Positions 1-8,729 of a DNA stretch of 64,000 bases are shown in pieces. The stretch is from CAZMRW01 sp964568805 (GTDB lineage: Bacteria; Pseudomonadota; Gammaproteobacteria; Methylococcales; Methylomonadaceae). A program made the translations under genes and the position numbers. The notes under the pieces were generated by a model. That model was not told the DNA's origin, ran no database searches, and saw nothing but the letters and a program-made list of their open reading frames with translations. The DNA lies in assembly GCA_964568805.1 (NCBI GenBank), contig CAZMRW010000001.1, positions 73,056-137,055 of the forward strand. The letters run 5' to 3'. Each line of letters starts with the position of its first letter. Position 1 is the stretch's first letter.

Positions 1-1017
1 GGCATAATCGGAAGGGATTATTTTGTTATCAGCATCCAGCGTTACCAGAGTCCAGGTCGGGGGAGCCACGATCTGTATGCCGCCGGCAAGCAGTTCGGGC
101 AATTTCGCGGTGGCTGCCACCACATCTTCCGGCGTGTTCAGGTCTTCGAGAGCGACGGCTTGTTTGCCGAATGCCGGCTCATGGCTAATCCAGTACAGTA
201 CGTCGTTTACATTAAAGGACTGAGGATAAACACGGTCAGGATTCACGCCGGCTTCCTTGTATTCATCGATCATCTTCTGAGCATACACTTCCTGGCTGAA
301 GCCATCGAACGGCATCGCGACACTGGGAGCTTTTAACTCGGGAGTCATTTTTACACCCAGTTTTTTGAACAACGCAATACTTTCCTTATGCGTCATCAGG
401 ATTCCGTTGCCGGCATATAAATCGGTACGAAAACCGGGGGTGGCATCCAGATAGCCGGCAACCGTCGTTGCATCGGGATTGCCGGCGTCCATCTTGCCCT
501 TAAGCGACTTGAACTCAGCCAAGGTAATGTCGCTGGTGCAGCATTGAACGTTTGCAAAAGGCGTTGCGCTGGTAAAGTCCGGCGGTACCGAACATTTTCC
601 GGCCAGCTCGGTTTCGAGAATATTCGTTGTGGTATGCAAATCGCATTGTGAATGACGGCAGACCAGTTCCTTATCCTTGGTAAAGGTGACATCGCATTCG
701 ACGATACCGGCTCCCATCTGTGCCGCTGCTTCATAGGATTGCCTGGTGTGTTCGGGAAATTGCAAGGCGGCGCCCCGGTGGCCGATCGAAAAATCGGTTT
801 TATAAAAAGGGCCTTTTGAGCATTGCTGGAGAGCGCTTTTAAGCTCGCTCTGCTTCATATCCGAGACCAGAAAAAACGGTCTTGGTCCCAACTGGACGTT
901 TTGCCTGTGGTGTCGGCGATCGGCATCGTCATTGCCATTTTGGACGGCCGAGGCGACTAGCGGTGACAACGCGGTCAATACCCCCACGCCGGCAAGTAGA
1001 TTTTTAAACAAGCTCAT
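1..1017 (-). CDS. Periplasmic glycerophosphodiester phosphodiesterase (GlpQ-like), 3' end cut by window edge
   Basis: The frame is open for 339 codons from the ATG at 1017 to the window edge, so the C-terminus is missing. A signal peptide covers about residues 1-24 (hydrophobic core ending VASA). The GDPD signature follows: GHRGA with His80-Arg81, then Glu107 and Asp109 in VECDV, and a later HSQCD segment. This matches the metal and catalytic residues of the family. The enzyme hydrolyses glycerophosphodiesters to glycerol-3-phosphate and an alcohol in the periplasm, which supplies phosphate and glycerol phosphate. The family assignment is firm; the exact substrate is not visible. Confidence 0.9.
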   Translation of the reverse strand, partial: MSLFKNLLAGVGVLTALSPLVASAVQNGNDDADRRHHRQNVQLGPRPFFLVSDMKQSELKSALQQCSKGPFYKTDFSIGHRGAALQFPEHTRQSYEAAAQMGAGIVECDVTFTKDKELVCRHSQCDLHTTTNILETELAGKCSVPPDFTSATPFANVQCCTSDITLAEFKSLKGKMDAGNPDATTVAGYLDATPGFRTDLYAGNGILMTHKESIALFKKLGVKMTPELKAPSVAMPFDGFSQEVYAQKMIDEYKEAGVNPDRVYPQSFNVNDVLYWISHEPAFGKQAVALEDLNTPEDVVAATAKLPELLAGGIQIVAPPTWTLVTLDADNKIIPSDYA

Positions 1018-1258
1018 GATAGCCTCTGATTTGAATAATTTAAGTTGATAGGATTCAACCTGGAGGCTACAAACATTACGTTGTGATAATTTCCATTTGA
1101 TGTCGATTTTGTTAACAATTGATGAAAGCAAATGGCGTTTCATTCCGAAGCGCATGCCGAATGTAATCTTTTGATCGGAAAAAGCCGGATCTAAAAGCCG
1201 GGGTTAAACCCGGGATTCAATCAGAGTACTAAAAACCGACATTCGACCCAATCGAAGG

Positions 1259-1651
1259 CTATCTGGTTTCATTGCCGCCATGCTTTTTCGCCAGACCGGC
1301 GAGGTGGACTCGCCTGGCTTCTTCCTTTCGGGCATTTTCTTTTTCCCGGCACGAGCGGCAGAGCACGGCATCGGTATTGATGTTCCCTTTCGCAACCTCG
1401 TACCACCATTTCTGTCTTGCGGCGGGCCAGACTTCTTCCGCGCCGCATTGCCGGCAAACGACCGCCTTATCGACATAGAACCGGGGCAGACGGCCATACG
1501 TATTGTTGTGCGCGAGTTCTTGTTGATCGGCGATGACGGCTCCCGGCGGGGGCTCACTATTCGGATCGCACGTATCAATGCCGGCCAACGCTTTCGCACG
1601 TCTTAACCGGCTTTCCTCAAGCCGTCTGGTTTTGGACTCTTCGCTGGTCAT
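1259..1651 (-). CDS. Zinc-ribbon domain protein
   Basis: This is a 130-residue soluble protein. It has a four-cysteine zinc ribbon, CRQC at Cys66/Cys69 and CRSC at Cys98/Cys101, with a WYE segment between the knuckles. The arrangement resembles the small zf_Tbcl-type probable zinc-ribbon family. The N-terminus and C-terminus are rich in Arg, Lys and Glu. Its start overlaps the end of the upstream membrane gene by 4 bases (1648-1651), so the two are probably translated together. Function is unknown. A competing frame on the plus strand (1280-1606) is treated as a shadow because the cysteine pattern supports this strand. Confidence 0.75.
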   Translation of the reverse strand: MTSEESKTRRLEESRLRRAKALAGIDTCDPNSEPPPGAVIADQQELAHNNTYGRLPRFYVDKAVVCRQCGAEEVWPAARQKWWYEVAKGNINTDAVLCRSCREKENARKEEARRVHLAGLAKKHGGNETR

Positions 1652-2034
1652 TGCTCCCGAGACGGTTTGGGCATCAGATACCAGAGAACGAATGCAATGA
1701 GAAAGAGAGCCGGCACATCGCCGACCAGGTTTATCCGGTCAGTCGGGTCGATAATGGCATAAATGAACATGATGCCGCCGTGGACAATGCTCGACCAGAC
1801 CGTAAACCAGATCAGGCTGGTATTGGCCAAAGGATTTTTTGCCGCCAGGATCAAAAACACGCCCAAGGTCGCGTAGACCCCCATAATCATATGTTCATAT
1901 TCTGGTTGCGGCGGCGTCCAACCCCAGCCCGAAGGCCAGATCCACATCATCATCGCCGGGACACCCGCAACGAAAAGAACGCCGATCACATAAAGAGCAA
2001 TTTTCAGATACTTGAGTTTTTCTTCTTGTTGCAT
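1648..2034 (-). CDS. Small four-helix membrane protein (DUF6632-like)
   Basis: The 128-residue product has four hydrophobic segments (about residues 9-31, 48-65, 72-93 and 102-122). Between the second and third it carries the pattern AAKNPLANTSLIWFTVWSS, followed by HGGIM, which I associate with DUF6632-type proteins. A charged C-terminal tail follows the last helix. It is the first gene of a two-gene unit with the zinc-ribbon protein (4-base overlap). Nothing in the sequence points to a substrate or partner. Confidence 0.7.
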   Translation of the reverse strand: MQQEEKLKYLKIALYVIGVLFVAGVPAMMMWIWPSGWGWTPPQPEYEHMIMGVYATLGVFLILAAKNPLANTSLIWFTVWSSIVHGGIMFIYAIIDPTDRINLVGDVPALFLIAFVLWYLMPKPSREQ

Positions 2035-2148
2035 GACATTTTTCCTCTTGTGGTTTTAAAAAATGCTAAACAAATCAAACTGAGGGCGTGATTGCAAGAC
2101 ACGAACCCATTTTTCCACTTGCGACCGAGTAGTTAGGTCGTCACTTGA

Positions 2149-2799
2149 TTACGTTATGACCTCCGAGCCCCATTTCATGTTTCCAAACAAGAAGAACCCC
2201 AAACGGGGGTAGTAAACCGTGTCATTTGAGGCTCGGAGTGTAAAGACCCAAGCTTGCCGTTCGTTTGCAAGGGTTGCCCATGCTTCCCAAATGGAAGTAT
2301 CTACCCACTTTATTTGTGCTCCGGCGAGACGTTCGTATTCGTCCCGACTCATGCAAGAAATCGTACACCTGAGGGGCACTTTAGGCGCTTCGCTTGCGTT
2401 CAGAAGCAGGTCCATCGCTTCGGAGTACTTGGAACCGACTGGCAGAACTTCAGGTATAAGAATCTCGAGCATTCGCCGGGGCGTTGTAATTTCATCCAAT
2501 CGCGGTCCAACCACAGTTGCGCGATCTCTCGACACAGGAAGCCAACCCACTTGAGACGAGAGTTTGTATTTGCCCGTAGTGTGAAAGGAAACTTTTGGTT
2601 TCTCTAATGTTTTCGGGGCATCAATCTTTGGCGGCCTCACATCGCCCGCGATTCTATCAAAGACCGCTTCAACCTGTGACTGACATGTGTACGGAACCTG
2701 CATTACAACTGACTGGTCGGCCGACAAGCAGACACGCAACAGGTCGTAATGGGTGGATCCCACTTTCATGAGGACTCGCGAGTATTTATGTTTGCTCAT
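2149..2799 (-). CDS. Hypothetical protein, 216 aa
   Basis: I do not recognise this family. The protein is soluble, with no signal peptide or membrane segment. It starts at the ATG at 2799 and alternates Lys/Arg-rich and beta-like stretches. The C-terminal part is rich in aromatics. Shorter plus-strand frames overlap it (2219-2554 and 2254-2607), but they have low-complexity, shadow-like composition. It stands alone, with about 115 bases to the next minus-strand gene. The upstream stretch is AT-rich, which would suit a promoter or recently acquired DNA. Confidence 0.5.
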   Translation of the reverse strand: MSKHKYSRVLMKVGSTHYDLLRVCLSADQSVVMQVPYTCQSQVEAVFDRIAGDVRPPKIDAPKTLEKPKVSFHTTGKYKLSSQVGWLPVSRDRATVVGPRLDEITTPRRMLEILIPEVLPVGSKYSEAMDLLLNASEAPKVPLRCTISCMSRDEYERLAGAQIKWVDTSIWEAWATLANERQAWVFTLRASNDTVYYPRLGFFLFGNMKWGSEVIT

Positions 2800-2952
2800 T
2801 TGGCAATCGGTAGCCTAAATAATAAGTTGACACCTTATTAGGTGAATATAAATATACAATTGTTGACGCATAACGCCATCCCGGCAAACCATTGGATTCA
2901 GATGCTATAACTTTCAATTTTTGATCGCAACCTTTTATACAAAATTAAGAAC

Positions 2953-3274
2953 TTATCCATAAATAAGAAAGCAATCAAAGTAGATCAATGAATCCCGTTT
3001 GCCGCGCCGAGCACCGCAGCTTTGGCCCGGAACAGCCCGGAAGGGGCGTGGCAGGATGCCACGCGTTGCCAAAGGAACAGGAAGTCCCTTTTGGCAACCC
3101 CGAGTCAAAGCGAGGAGCGCAGGATTCAAGCGGCAACCGGGCGGCTTTTTCTTTGGTTTCTTTCTTTTGGCCGCGCAAAAGAAAGAAACTCGCCTTCGGG
3201 TGCGAGTACCCGATAAAAATAATCGTCGCGATAGCGACGCCTTTCCATGACGATTTTTTGTTATTTATGGATAA
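2953..3274. repeat. 322-bp element bounded by 14-bp inverted repeats (MITE-like candidate)
   Basis: TTATCCATAAATAA at 2953-2966 is exactly repeated in inverted form at 3261-3274. Inside lie a perfect 14-bp hairpin at 3156-3189 (arms GTTTCTTTCTTTTG and its complement, loop GCCGCG) and a smaller CGTCGC-GATA-GCGACG hairpin. No convincing gene lies inside; all six-frame readings are low-complexity. No target-site duplication was recognised. It could be a non-autonomous mobile element or a REP-type cassette. Confidence 0.5.
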
Positions 3275-3430
3275 ATTCAAATAAAACGCATAAGAGTCCT
3301 TGATCAAGCCCACAAATTAAGCCGCCGATTCATCACAAAATTTATCAATACCCCCATGAATAAAGATCATTTAACAGCCCCGATTCAATGGGGTACTGTT
3401 AATAGAATCTTTTTTTGTGGGAGCTATGTT

Positions 3431-4525
3431 ATGAATATCCTCGGTAAATTCGCAGCCTTTTTATTGCTGCTCGTCTTAGAAGCTCAGGCCAACGCCGGAT
3501 CGAACTTCGACATCCTGGCCCGCCTCGATTCGGGGCCCGGTAACGTGACCGTGATGGCGAACGGACGCATCATCATGAGCCTGCATCAGTTTTATCTGCC
3601 GAAATACACGGTGGTGGAGTATAAAAACGATACTCTCGTGCCGTTTCCCAATAAGGTATTGGCCGATGCGGATTCGATGTCAAATCTTAAACTCGATTCG
3701 GTGCTGGGCATCCGGTCCGACGCCAACGGCATCGTATGGATGCTGGATAACGGCATGCGCAGCGGCGTCACGCCGAAACTGGTGGGTTGGGACACCAAAA
3801 TCGACAGGCTGCATCAGGTCATCTATTTGCCGCAGCCGGTTGCGCCCGCCGATGCGTTTGTCAACGATTTTGCAGTCGATACCCTGCGCAATCATATTTA
3901 TATCAGCGACCCGGCGGGCGGGGGTAACGCCGCGCTGATTGTCGTCAATCTGAACACCGGAACGGCGAGGCGCGTACTGGAGGGCCATAGCAGCGTTATC
4001 CCTGAAGCTGTCGACCTGATCATCGACAACGTGCCGGTTCAAGTCAAAGATAAAAACGGAAAACTGGTTCGGCCTCATATCGGCGTCAACCCGATTACCG
4101 AAGATATGAACAACGAATGGGTGTATTTCGGCCCGATGCATGGGCACAGTCTTTACCGGATCAAGGCGGACGACTTGGCCAATGCCGGACTGGACAGCAA
4201 GACATTGGCGAATCGCGTGCAGCGCTACAGCGACAAACCGGTATCGGACGGCATCACGATCGATAAGGATAACAATATTTACCTGGGGGAACTGGCGGCA
4301 AACGCCATCGGCGTGATTGCGGCCGATAAAAGCTACCGAAGGCTGGCGCAGTGCCCGAAACTTTCATGGGTGGATTCGTTCAGCTTCGGCCCGGCGGGAC
4401 AATTGGTTGCGGTGGTCAATCGGCTGCATCAGTCGGCAGTGCTGAACGGCGGCGTGTCGAAATCGAAGCCGCCTTATTATCTGTTACGGGTGAAATCCCT
4501 GGCTGCCGGATTGCCGGGACGCTAA
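3431..4525 (+). CDS. Yellow/major royal jelly protein-like secreted beta-propeller
   Basis: I choose the ATG at 3431 because it opens a signal peptide (hydrophobic LGKFAAFLLLLVLEAQANA); the longer frame from 3356 adds an unlikely leader. The mature protein (about 345 residues) carries repeated beta-propeller strands such as SVLGIRSDANGIVWMLDNG, NDFAVDTLRNHIYISDP, EWVYFGPMHGHSLYRI and SDGITIDKDNNIYLGEL. These are diagnostic of the MRJP/Yellow family (PF03022). In bacteria such proteins are exported and of unknown activity; a sugar-lactone or gluconolactone-type hydrolase fold is the nearest relative. It is convergent with the LysR gene. Confidence 0.8.
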   Translation: MNILGKFAAFLLLLVLEAQANAGSNFDILARLDSGPGNVTVMANGRIIMSLHQFYLPKYTVVEYKNDTLVPFPNKVLADADSMSNLKLDSVLGIRSDANGIVWMLDNGMRSGVTPKLVGWDTKIDRLHQVIYLPQPVAPADAFVNDFAVDTLRNHIYISDPAGGGNAALIVVNLNTGTARRVLEGHSSVIPEAVDLIIDNVPVQVKDKNGKLVRPHIGVNPITEDMNNEWVYFGPMHGHSLYRIKADDLANAGLDSKTLANRVQRYSDKPVSDGITIDKDNNIYLGELAANAIGVIAADKSYRRLAQCPKLSWVDSFSFGPAGQLVAVVNRLHQSAVLNGGVSKSKPPYYLLRVKSLAAGLPGR

Positions 4526-4567
4526 TGCAAAATTGATCAACCGCCTTAATTTGGCTGATGTTCCTTG

Positions 4568-5497
4568 CTAATCAGTTGAACCATTAATACTCCTGCCTAT
4601 CGCTGTGATTTTATCCCGCAGCCAAAGATGGGCCGGATCCTTGTCCCGCAACGGATGCCAGATCATGACCAAATCGTAGGACGGCAGGTCGATCGGCACC
4701 GGAAAAATTGCCAGCGGCGCCAATTTTTTAAACTGTTCGGCAATTCGATACGGCAGCGACAGGATCATATCGGTTTCAGCAACGATCAGCGGTGCTGACA
4801 GAAAGTGCGGGACGATGAGCTTGATGCGCCGTTCCAGTCCCAGTTCGGTCAATTTCTGGTCGATGAAGCCCACATTGCTTCCTGTTCGGGATATCAGCAT
4901 GTGGGGAACTGAAATATATTCCGCCAGTGAAGGCGCTTGTTTGATCAGCGGATGGTTTTCTTTGACCATGCAAGCCATTCGGTCGCTGAATAACGGCTGG
5001 CAATGCAAGTGAGCGGGCGGGTTCAACACCGATTCGAAACCCAGCACGACATCCAGACTGCCGTTTTCCAATTGGGCAGCCGGAAACGACGACTCGGTGC
5101 GCTTGACATGAATATCGATGCCGGGGGCCACCTGGTCGATCAGTCCGAATAGCTCGGGAATTAACAGAAATTCCATGTAATCCGTGGCGGCCAGGACAAA
5201 TCGGCGCTGACTTGTGGCGGCCTCAAATTCCAAAGGCGGCTGAATGAGTTGTTCCATCTCCGATAATAAGGCCCTGACCGGCTCAATCAAGGCCAGCGCT
5301 CTTTCCGTCGGCTTCATGCCCGTCGGCGTTTTTACCAGCAGCGGATCGTCCAGGTGCTGGCGCAATCTATGCAAGATATGGCTCATCGCCGATTGCGTAA
5401 TAAACATGTGCTCCGAGGCGCGGGTCACGTTGAGTTCCCGCATCAGCACATCAAACGCCACCAATAAATTCAGATCGAAGGTTCTTAAATTAGACAT
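4568..5497 (-). CDS. LysR-family transcriptional regulator, divergent from pxmABC
   Basis: The start MSNLRTFDLNLLVAFDVL at 5497 is the usual LysR N-terminus; an 18-residue extension to 5551 is possible. The winged helix-turn-helix (about residues 5-63) is followed by a periplasmic-binding-like effector domain to residue 309. The HTH reads ASEHMFITQSAMSHILHRLR. The family pattern of NodD/NahR-type regulators (DLNLLVAFD, MSHILHRLR, PTERA) is clear. The gene is transcribed away from pxmA with about 250 bases between, a classic arrangement for a regulator of the neighbouring operon. Control of pxmABC is inference. Confidence 0.85.
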   Translation of the reverse strand: MSNLRTFDLNLLVAFDVLMRELNVTRASEHMFITQSAMSHILHRLRQHLDDPLLVKTPTGMKPTERALALIEPVRALLSEMEQLIQPPLEFEAATSQRRFVLAATDYMEFLLIPELFGLIDQVAPGIDIHVKRTESSFPAAQLENGSLDVVLGFESVLNPPAHLHCQPLFSDRMACMVKENHPLIKQAPSLAEYISVPHMLISRTGSNVGFIDQKLTELGLERRIKLIVPHFLSAPLIVAETDMILSLPYRIAEQFKKLAPLAIFPVPIDLPSYDLVMIWHPLRDKDPAHLWLRDKITAIGRSINGSTD

Positions 5498-5577
5498 TTG
5501 GGAGATTTTCAATAGTGTCAGAAGGCGGTGATCCGGCGTTATGGTAACCAAACATTAGAGTGCACTGGCCATGAATT

Positions 5578-5593
5578 ATGTCGATAGTGACAT
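5578..5593. promoter_or_regulatory. Candidate LysR-type operator in the LysR-pxmA gap
   Basis: ATGTC-GATAGT-GACAT is an interrupted dyad with 5-bp arms, about 80 bases upstream of the LysR start and about 160 bases upstream of pxmA. Its size agrees with the T-N11-A rule for LysR boxes. It is the clearest dyad I saw in this gap, but short dyads arise by chance. Confidence 0.3.
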
Positions 5594-5750
5594 GAAATTT
5601 AAACATTTAACAAAGCCTCTTATTCAACCTACTGTATGGCTCAAGCGCATTGTTAAGATTGAGTCGGTTCTCTTTAATGGTAATGGACTTAATGACTGAT
5701 CGGCAATATTTACGACGCGCTCATTAATAATTAATTTTGGAGAAGCATAC

Positions 5751-6503
5751 ATGTCAGTCAATATTTCAAATCGGGCTGTTCAGCCCTATACCGGAGAAAA
5801 AGCCAGGATTACCCGCGCTTACGATTATCTGATCCTGGTATTGGCACTTTTTCTGTTTATCGGTTCCTTTCATCTGCATTTTGCGTTGACCGTCGGTGAC
5901 TGGGATTTCTGGGTGGACTGGAAGGACCGGCAATGGTGGCCGCTGGTAACGCCTCTGATGGGCATTACCTTTCCGGCGGCAGTGCAGGCCGTCTTGTGGG
6001 ATAAATTCCGTCTGCCGCTGGGCGCCACCTTGTGTGTCTCGGCCTTGTTGATAGGAACCTGGGTAACCCGGATATTCGCCTATCACTACTGGAATTATTT
6101 CCCCGTCAACATGGTGTTGCCTGCAACGATGCTGCCGGGTGCGCTCGCCCTGGACGTTATTCTGATGTTGAGCAACAGCCTGACGATTACCGCGATTTTC
6201 GGAGGCGCGGCCTTCGCGCTGCTGTTCTATCCCAGCAACTGGCCGATCTTCGGCCTGTTTCATCTGCCTGTCGAGTACGGTAATGGTCAGTTGACGGTAG
6301 CCGATCTGTTCGGCTTTGAATACATCCGGACCGGCATGCCGGAATATTTGCGGATCATTGAAAGAGGCACATTGCGTACTTACGGACAATACGCGACGCC
6401 GCTATCGGCATTTTGTTCGGCCTTGCTTTGCTCTCTCATGTACACCCTGTGGTGGTACATCGGCAAGTGGTTCGCAACTGTTCGTTACCTTACCAAAATC
6501 TGA
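5751..6503 (+). CDS. pxmA: PxmA, membrane subunit of sequence-divergent particulate methane monooxygenase
   Basis: The 250-residue membrane protein has the PmoA/AmoA hallmarks GDWDFWVDWKDRQWWP and FGFEYIRTGMPEYLR, and an LRTYG segment near the C-terminus. The start at 5751 follows a GGAG site. The gene is first in an A-B-C operon. That order marks the Pxm subgroup; canonical pMMO operons are C-A-B. In other gammaproteobacterial methanotrophs pxm is reported as an accessory monooxygenase induced under low oxygen or denitrifying conditions. The subunit is expected in the intracytoplasmic or cytoplasmic membrane with PxmB and PxmC. Gene order and the sequence (QWWP, LRTYG) agree on Pxm. Confidence 0.92.
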   Translation: MSVNISNRAVQPYTGEKARITRAYDYLILVLALFLFIGSFHLHFALTVGDWDFWVDWKDRQWWPLVTPLMGITFPAAVQAVLWDKFRLPLGATLCVSALLIGTWVTRIFAYHYWNYFPVNMVLPATMLPGALALDVILMLSNSLTITAIFGGAAFALLFYPSNWPIFGLFHLPVEYGNGQLTVADLFGFEYIRTGMPEYLRIIERGTLRTYGQYATPLSAFCSALLCSLMYTLWWYIGKWFATVRYLTKI

Positions 6504-6516
6504 CGGAGGCCGGTTT

Positions 6517-7755
6517 ATGAAAACGCTATTTAACAAATGCCTGGCATCGCTGGGGCTTATACTTTCGTTGTACGCGCTCGATATCCAGACCGCCATGGCG
6601 CACGGGGAAAAGGCTTTGGAGCCGTTTATCAGAATGCGCACGATACAGTGGTACGACGTGCAATGGTCCAGGCAAAAATTCAATGTCAATGAAGAAGTCA
6701 GCGTCAGCGGCAAGTTTCATGTCGCCGAGGATTGGCCTGTCAGCGTTCCCAAACCGGAAGCGGCCTTTTTGAACCTATCGACGCCCGGGCCGGTGCTGAT
6801 CCGAACCGAGCGCTATCTGAACGGTAAACCCTTCATGAATTCGGTGGCATTGCAGCCGGGCGGCGATTACCACTTCAAGATCGTGCTCAAGGGACGCTTG
6901 CCCGGACGCTATCACATCCACCCCTTCTTTAATCTGAAAGATGCAGGGCAAGTGATGGGGCCCGGCGCATGGCTGGAAGTAGCCGGTGAGGCGTCTGATT
7001 TTACCAATGAGATCCTTACCATCAACGGGGATCTGGTCGATATGGAAACCTACGGACTTAGCAATGGCATCTTCTGGCATCTGTTCTGGGGTGTGCTGGC
7101 CACGGCCTGGCTGCTCTGGTGGCTGCGGCGGCCGTTATTCATCGCCCGCTATCGAATGCTGCAGGCAGGTATGGAAGACGAATTGGTCACATCAACTGAC
7201 CGCCTGCTTGCCAAAGCCGTATTGATCGGCGTGCCTGTGCTGGTGCTGGCCATCAACGCGATGACGATAAGCCGATATCCGAATACCATTCCGTTGCAGG
7301 CCTCTCTGGATCAGATTTTGCCGCTTCCCGCCCGGGTCAATGCCGGCGTGGTCGAAGTCGAAACCTTAAAGGCCGAATACCTCGTGCCGGAAAGAGCGAT
7401 GACTTTCACCGTAAACATCAATAACAAAAGCGACAAACCGATCCAGATCGGCGAGTTTGCGACTGCCAATGTACGTTTTTTCAACAAGGATGTTACGGCG
7501 CCTGATCACACCAGTCCGAATGTTATGGCGGCCCCGGAAGGATTGAGCCTGGATAATCCTGCACCCATACAACCCGGAGAACAACGTACGATGACGCTTA
7601 TTGCCAGGGATGCGTTATGGGAGTCGGAGAAACTGGACGGGCTCATCCGGGATGCCGACAGCCGTATCGGCGGTTTGCTGTTTTTATACGACTCCGTATT
7701 AGGCGAGCGATTTATTTCCAGCCTATCCGCCGCCGTGATTCCCAAATTCAATTAA
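6517..7755 (+). CDS. pxmB: PxmB, periplasmic copper-binding subunit of Pxm
   Basis: The ATG at 6517 follows ACGGAGG and gives 412 residues, close to PmoB length. The signal peptide ends AMA, leaving His29 as the first residue of the mature chain. His133 and His135 (YHIHPFF) complete the three-histidine set known as the CuB ligands in PmoB. Two cupredoxin-like domains (about residues 30-170 and 270-410) flank two membrane helices (about 186-204 and 233-252). All ligands are conserved, so the subunit should be functional. It lies 13 bases after pxmA. Confidence 0.93.
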   Translation: MKTLFNKCLASLGLILSLYALDIQTAMAHGEKALEPFIRMRTIQWYDVQWSRQKFNVNEEVSVSGKFHVAEDWPVSVPKPEAAFLNLSTPGPVLIRTERYLNGKPFMNSVALQPGGDYHFKIVLKGRLPGRYHIHPFFNLKDAGQVMGPGAWLEVAGEASDFTNEILTINGDLVDMETYGLSNGIFWHLFWGVLATAWLLWWLRRPLFIARYRMLQAGMEDELVTSTDRLLAKAVLIGVPVLVLAINAMTISRYPNTIPLQASLDQILPLPARVNAGVVEVETLKAEYLVPERAMTFTVNINNKSDKPIQIGEFATANVRFFNKDVTAPDHTSPNVMAAPEGLSLDNPAPIQPGEQRTMTLIARDALWESEKLDGLIRDADSRIGGLLFLYDSVLGERFISSLSAAVIPKFN

Positions 7756-7775
7756 ATCTCAAGAGGAAAAACGCC

Positions 7776-8549
7776 ATGTCTACTACATCCGAACAATTAC
7801 CCATATTGATAGAAAATGACAACAGAGTACCCTGGTATCTGCAGGATTTGCCAAGATACCTAAAGGGCTTCGGCGTTCTGACCGTCATCTATATCGGTCT
7901 GCGCCTGTACCAGGGCGCATTTGCCGTATCGTCCGGCCTTGATTCCACCGAACCGGCTTTCGAACAGTACTGGATGCGGCTGTTTTACATCGAATTGGGA
8001 ATTCTCGCTGTCTTCGTGACCGGCATCTGGGGGTATTTGTGGTTTTCCAGGGATCGCAACCTGGACAAGCTGGAACCGAGGGAGGAAATCCGCCGTTATT
8101 TTACTCTCACGATGTGGATCAGCATCTACACCTTTGCGGTATATTGGGCCGGCAGTTATTTCGCCGAACAGGATAATTCCTGGCATCAGGTGGCTATCCG
8201 CGATACGCCGTTTACCGCCAATCATATCATCGAGTTTTATTTCAATTTCCCGCTCTATGTGATTCTGGGCGGCTGCGCCTGGCTATATGCCAGAACCCGG
8301 CTGCCGCTGTATGCCAAGGGCATTTCGCTGCCGTTGACGCTGGCCGTATTCGGGCCGTTCATGATTCTGGTGAGCGTCGGCTTTAATGAATGGGGGCATA
8401 CGTTCTGGTTTAGGGAAGAGTTTTTCGCAGCGCCCATTCATTGGGGTTTTGTGATCGGCGTCTGGTTCGCTTTGGGGGTCGGCGGCATACTGCTGCAAGG
8501 CACAACTCGTCTGATCGAACTGCTTGATGAGCTGGAAGATGCGCCATGA
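7776..8549 (+). CDS. pxmC: PxmC, membrane subunit of Pxm
   Basis: The ATG at 7776 follows AAGAGG and gives 257 residues. The protein has several membrane helices and the PmoC signature around EQDNSWHQ, ending NHIIEFY. Asp133, His137 and His150 keep the D-x3-H-x12-H spacing of the PmoC copper site (Asp156, His160, His173 in Methylococcus numbering). It is the last pxm gene, 20 bases behind pxmB, so A, B and C are one operon. The product would form the trimeric membrane complex that oxidises methane (or a related small substrate) to an alcohol. Confidence 0.93.
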   Translation: MSTTSEQLPILIENDNRVPWYLQDLPRYLKGFGVLTVIYIGLRLYQGAFAVSSGLDSTEPAFEQYWMRLFYIELGILAVFVTGIWGYLWFSRDRNLDKLEPREEIRRYFTLTMWISIYTFAVYWAGSYFAEQDNSWHQVAIRDTPFTANHIIEFYFNFPLYVILGGCAWLYARTRLPLYAKGISLPLTLAVFGPFMILVSVGFNEWGHTFWFREEFFAAPIHWGFVIGVWFALGVGGILLQGTTRLIELLDELEDAP

Positions 8550-8615
8550 TTCGGGTCGGAATACGGTTTTATGGATTTGGCTAAAATATATAACTTCTCT
8601 GACATTTCGCAAGTC

Positions 8616-8661
8616 CGTAGAGGCGATTTTAATCGCCCTGGGCGAATGAATTCGCTCCTAC
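8616..8661. repeat. Inverted pair of REP-like units
   Basis: GTAGAGGCGATTTTAATCGCC is followed at once by the opposite-facing form of GTAGGAGCGAATTCATTCGCC. The two units share the GTAG-A/G-GCGA-TT-TCGCC plan seen in REP sequences of many Gammaproteobacteria. They lie between pxmC and the MFS gene and can fold into a stem, so they may also mark the 3' end of the pxm transcript. Confidence 0.5.
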
Positions 8662-8729
8662 ATTCGCTCGTCGAATTTCCAAATCGGGATGTTATTTTTT
8701 CCAGGCAAGTTATGTAGATCCCGCTATCG

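Noticed and set aside
1280..1606. Plus-strand frame opposite the zinc-ribbon gene
   Set aside because: The minus strand encodes two well-spaced CxxC knuckles and is coupled to the upstream gene; the plus frame is its shadow.
2975..3313. Several overlapping reading frames on both strands
   Set aside because: They lie inside the inverted-repeat element, are low in complexity and follow its hairpins, so they are not genes.
5751..8549. Canonical pmoCAB operon
   Set aside because: The gene order is A-B-C and the A subunit shows the QWWP variant, which indicates pxmABC rather than the main pMMO operon.
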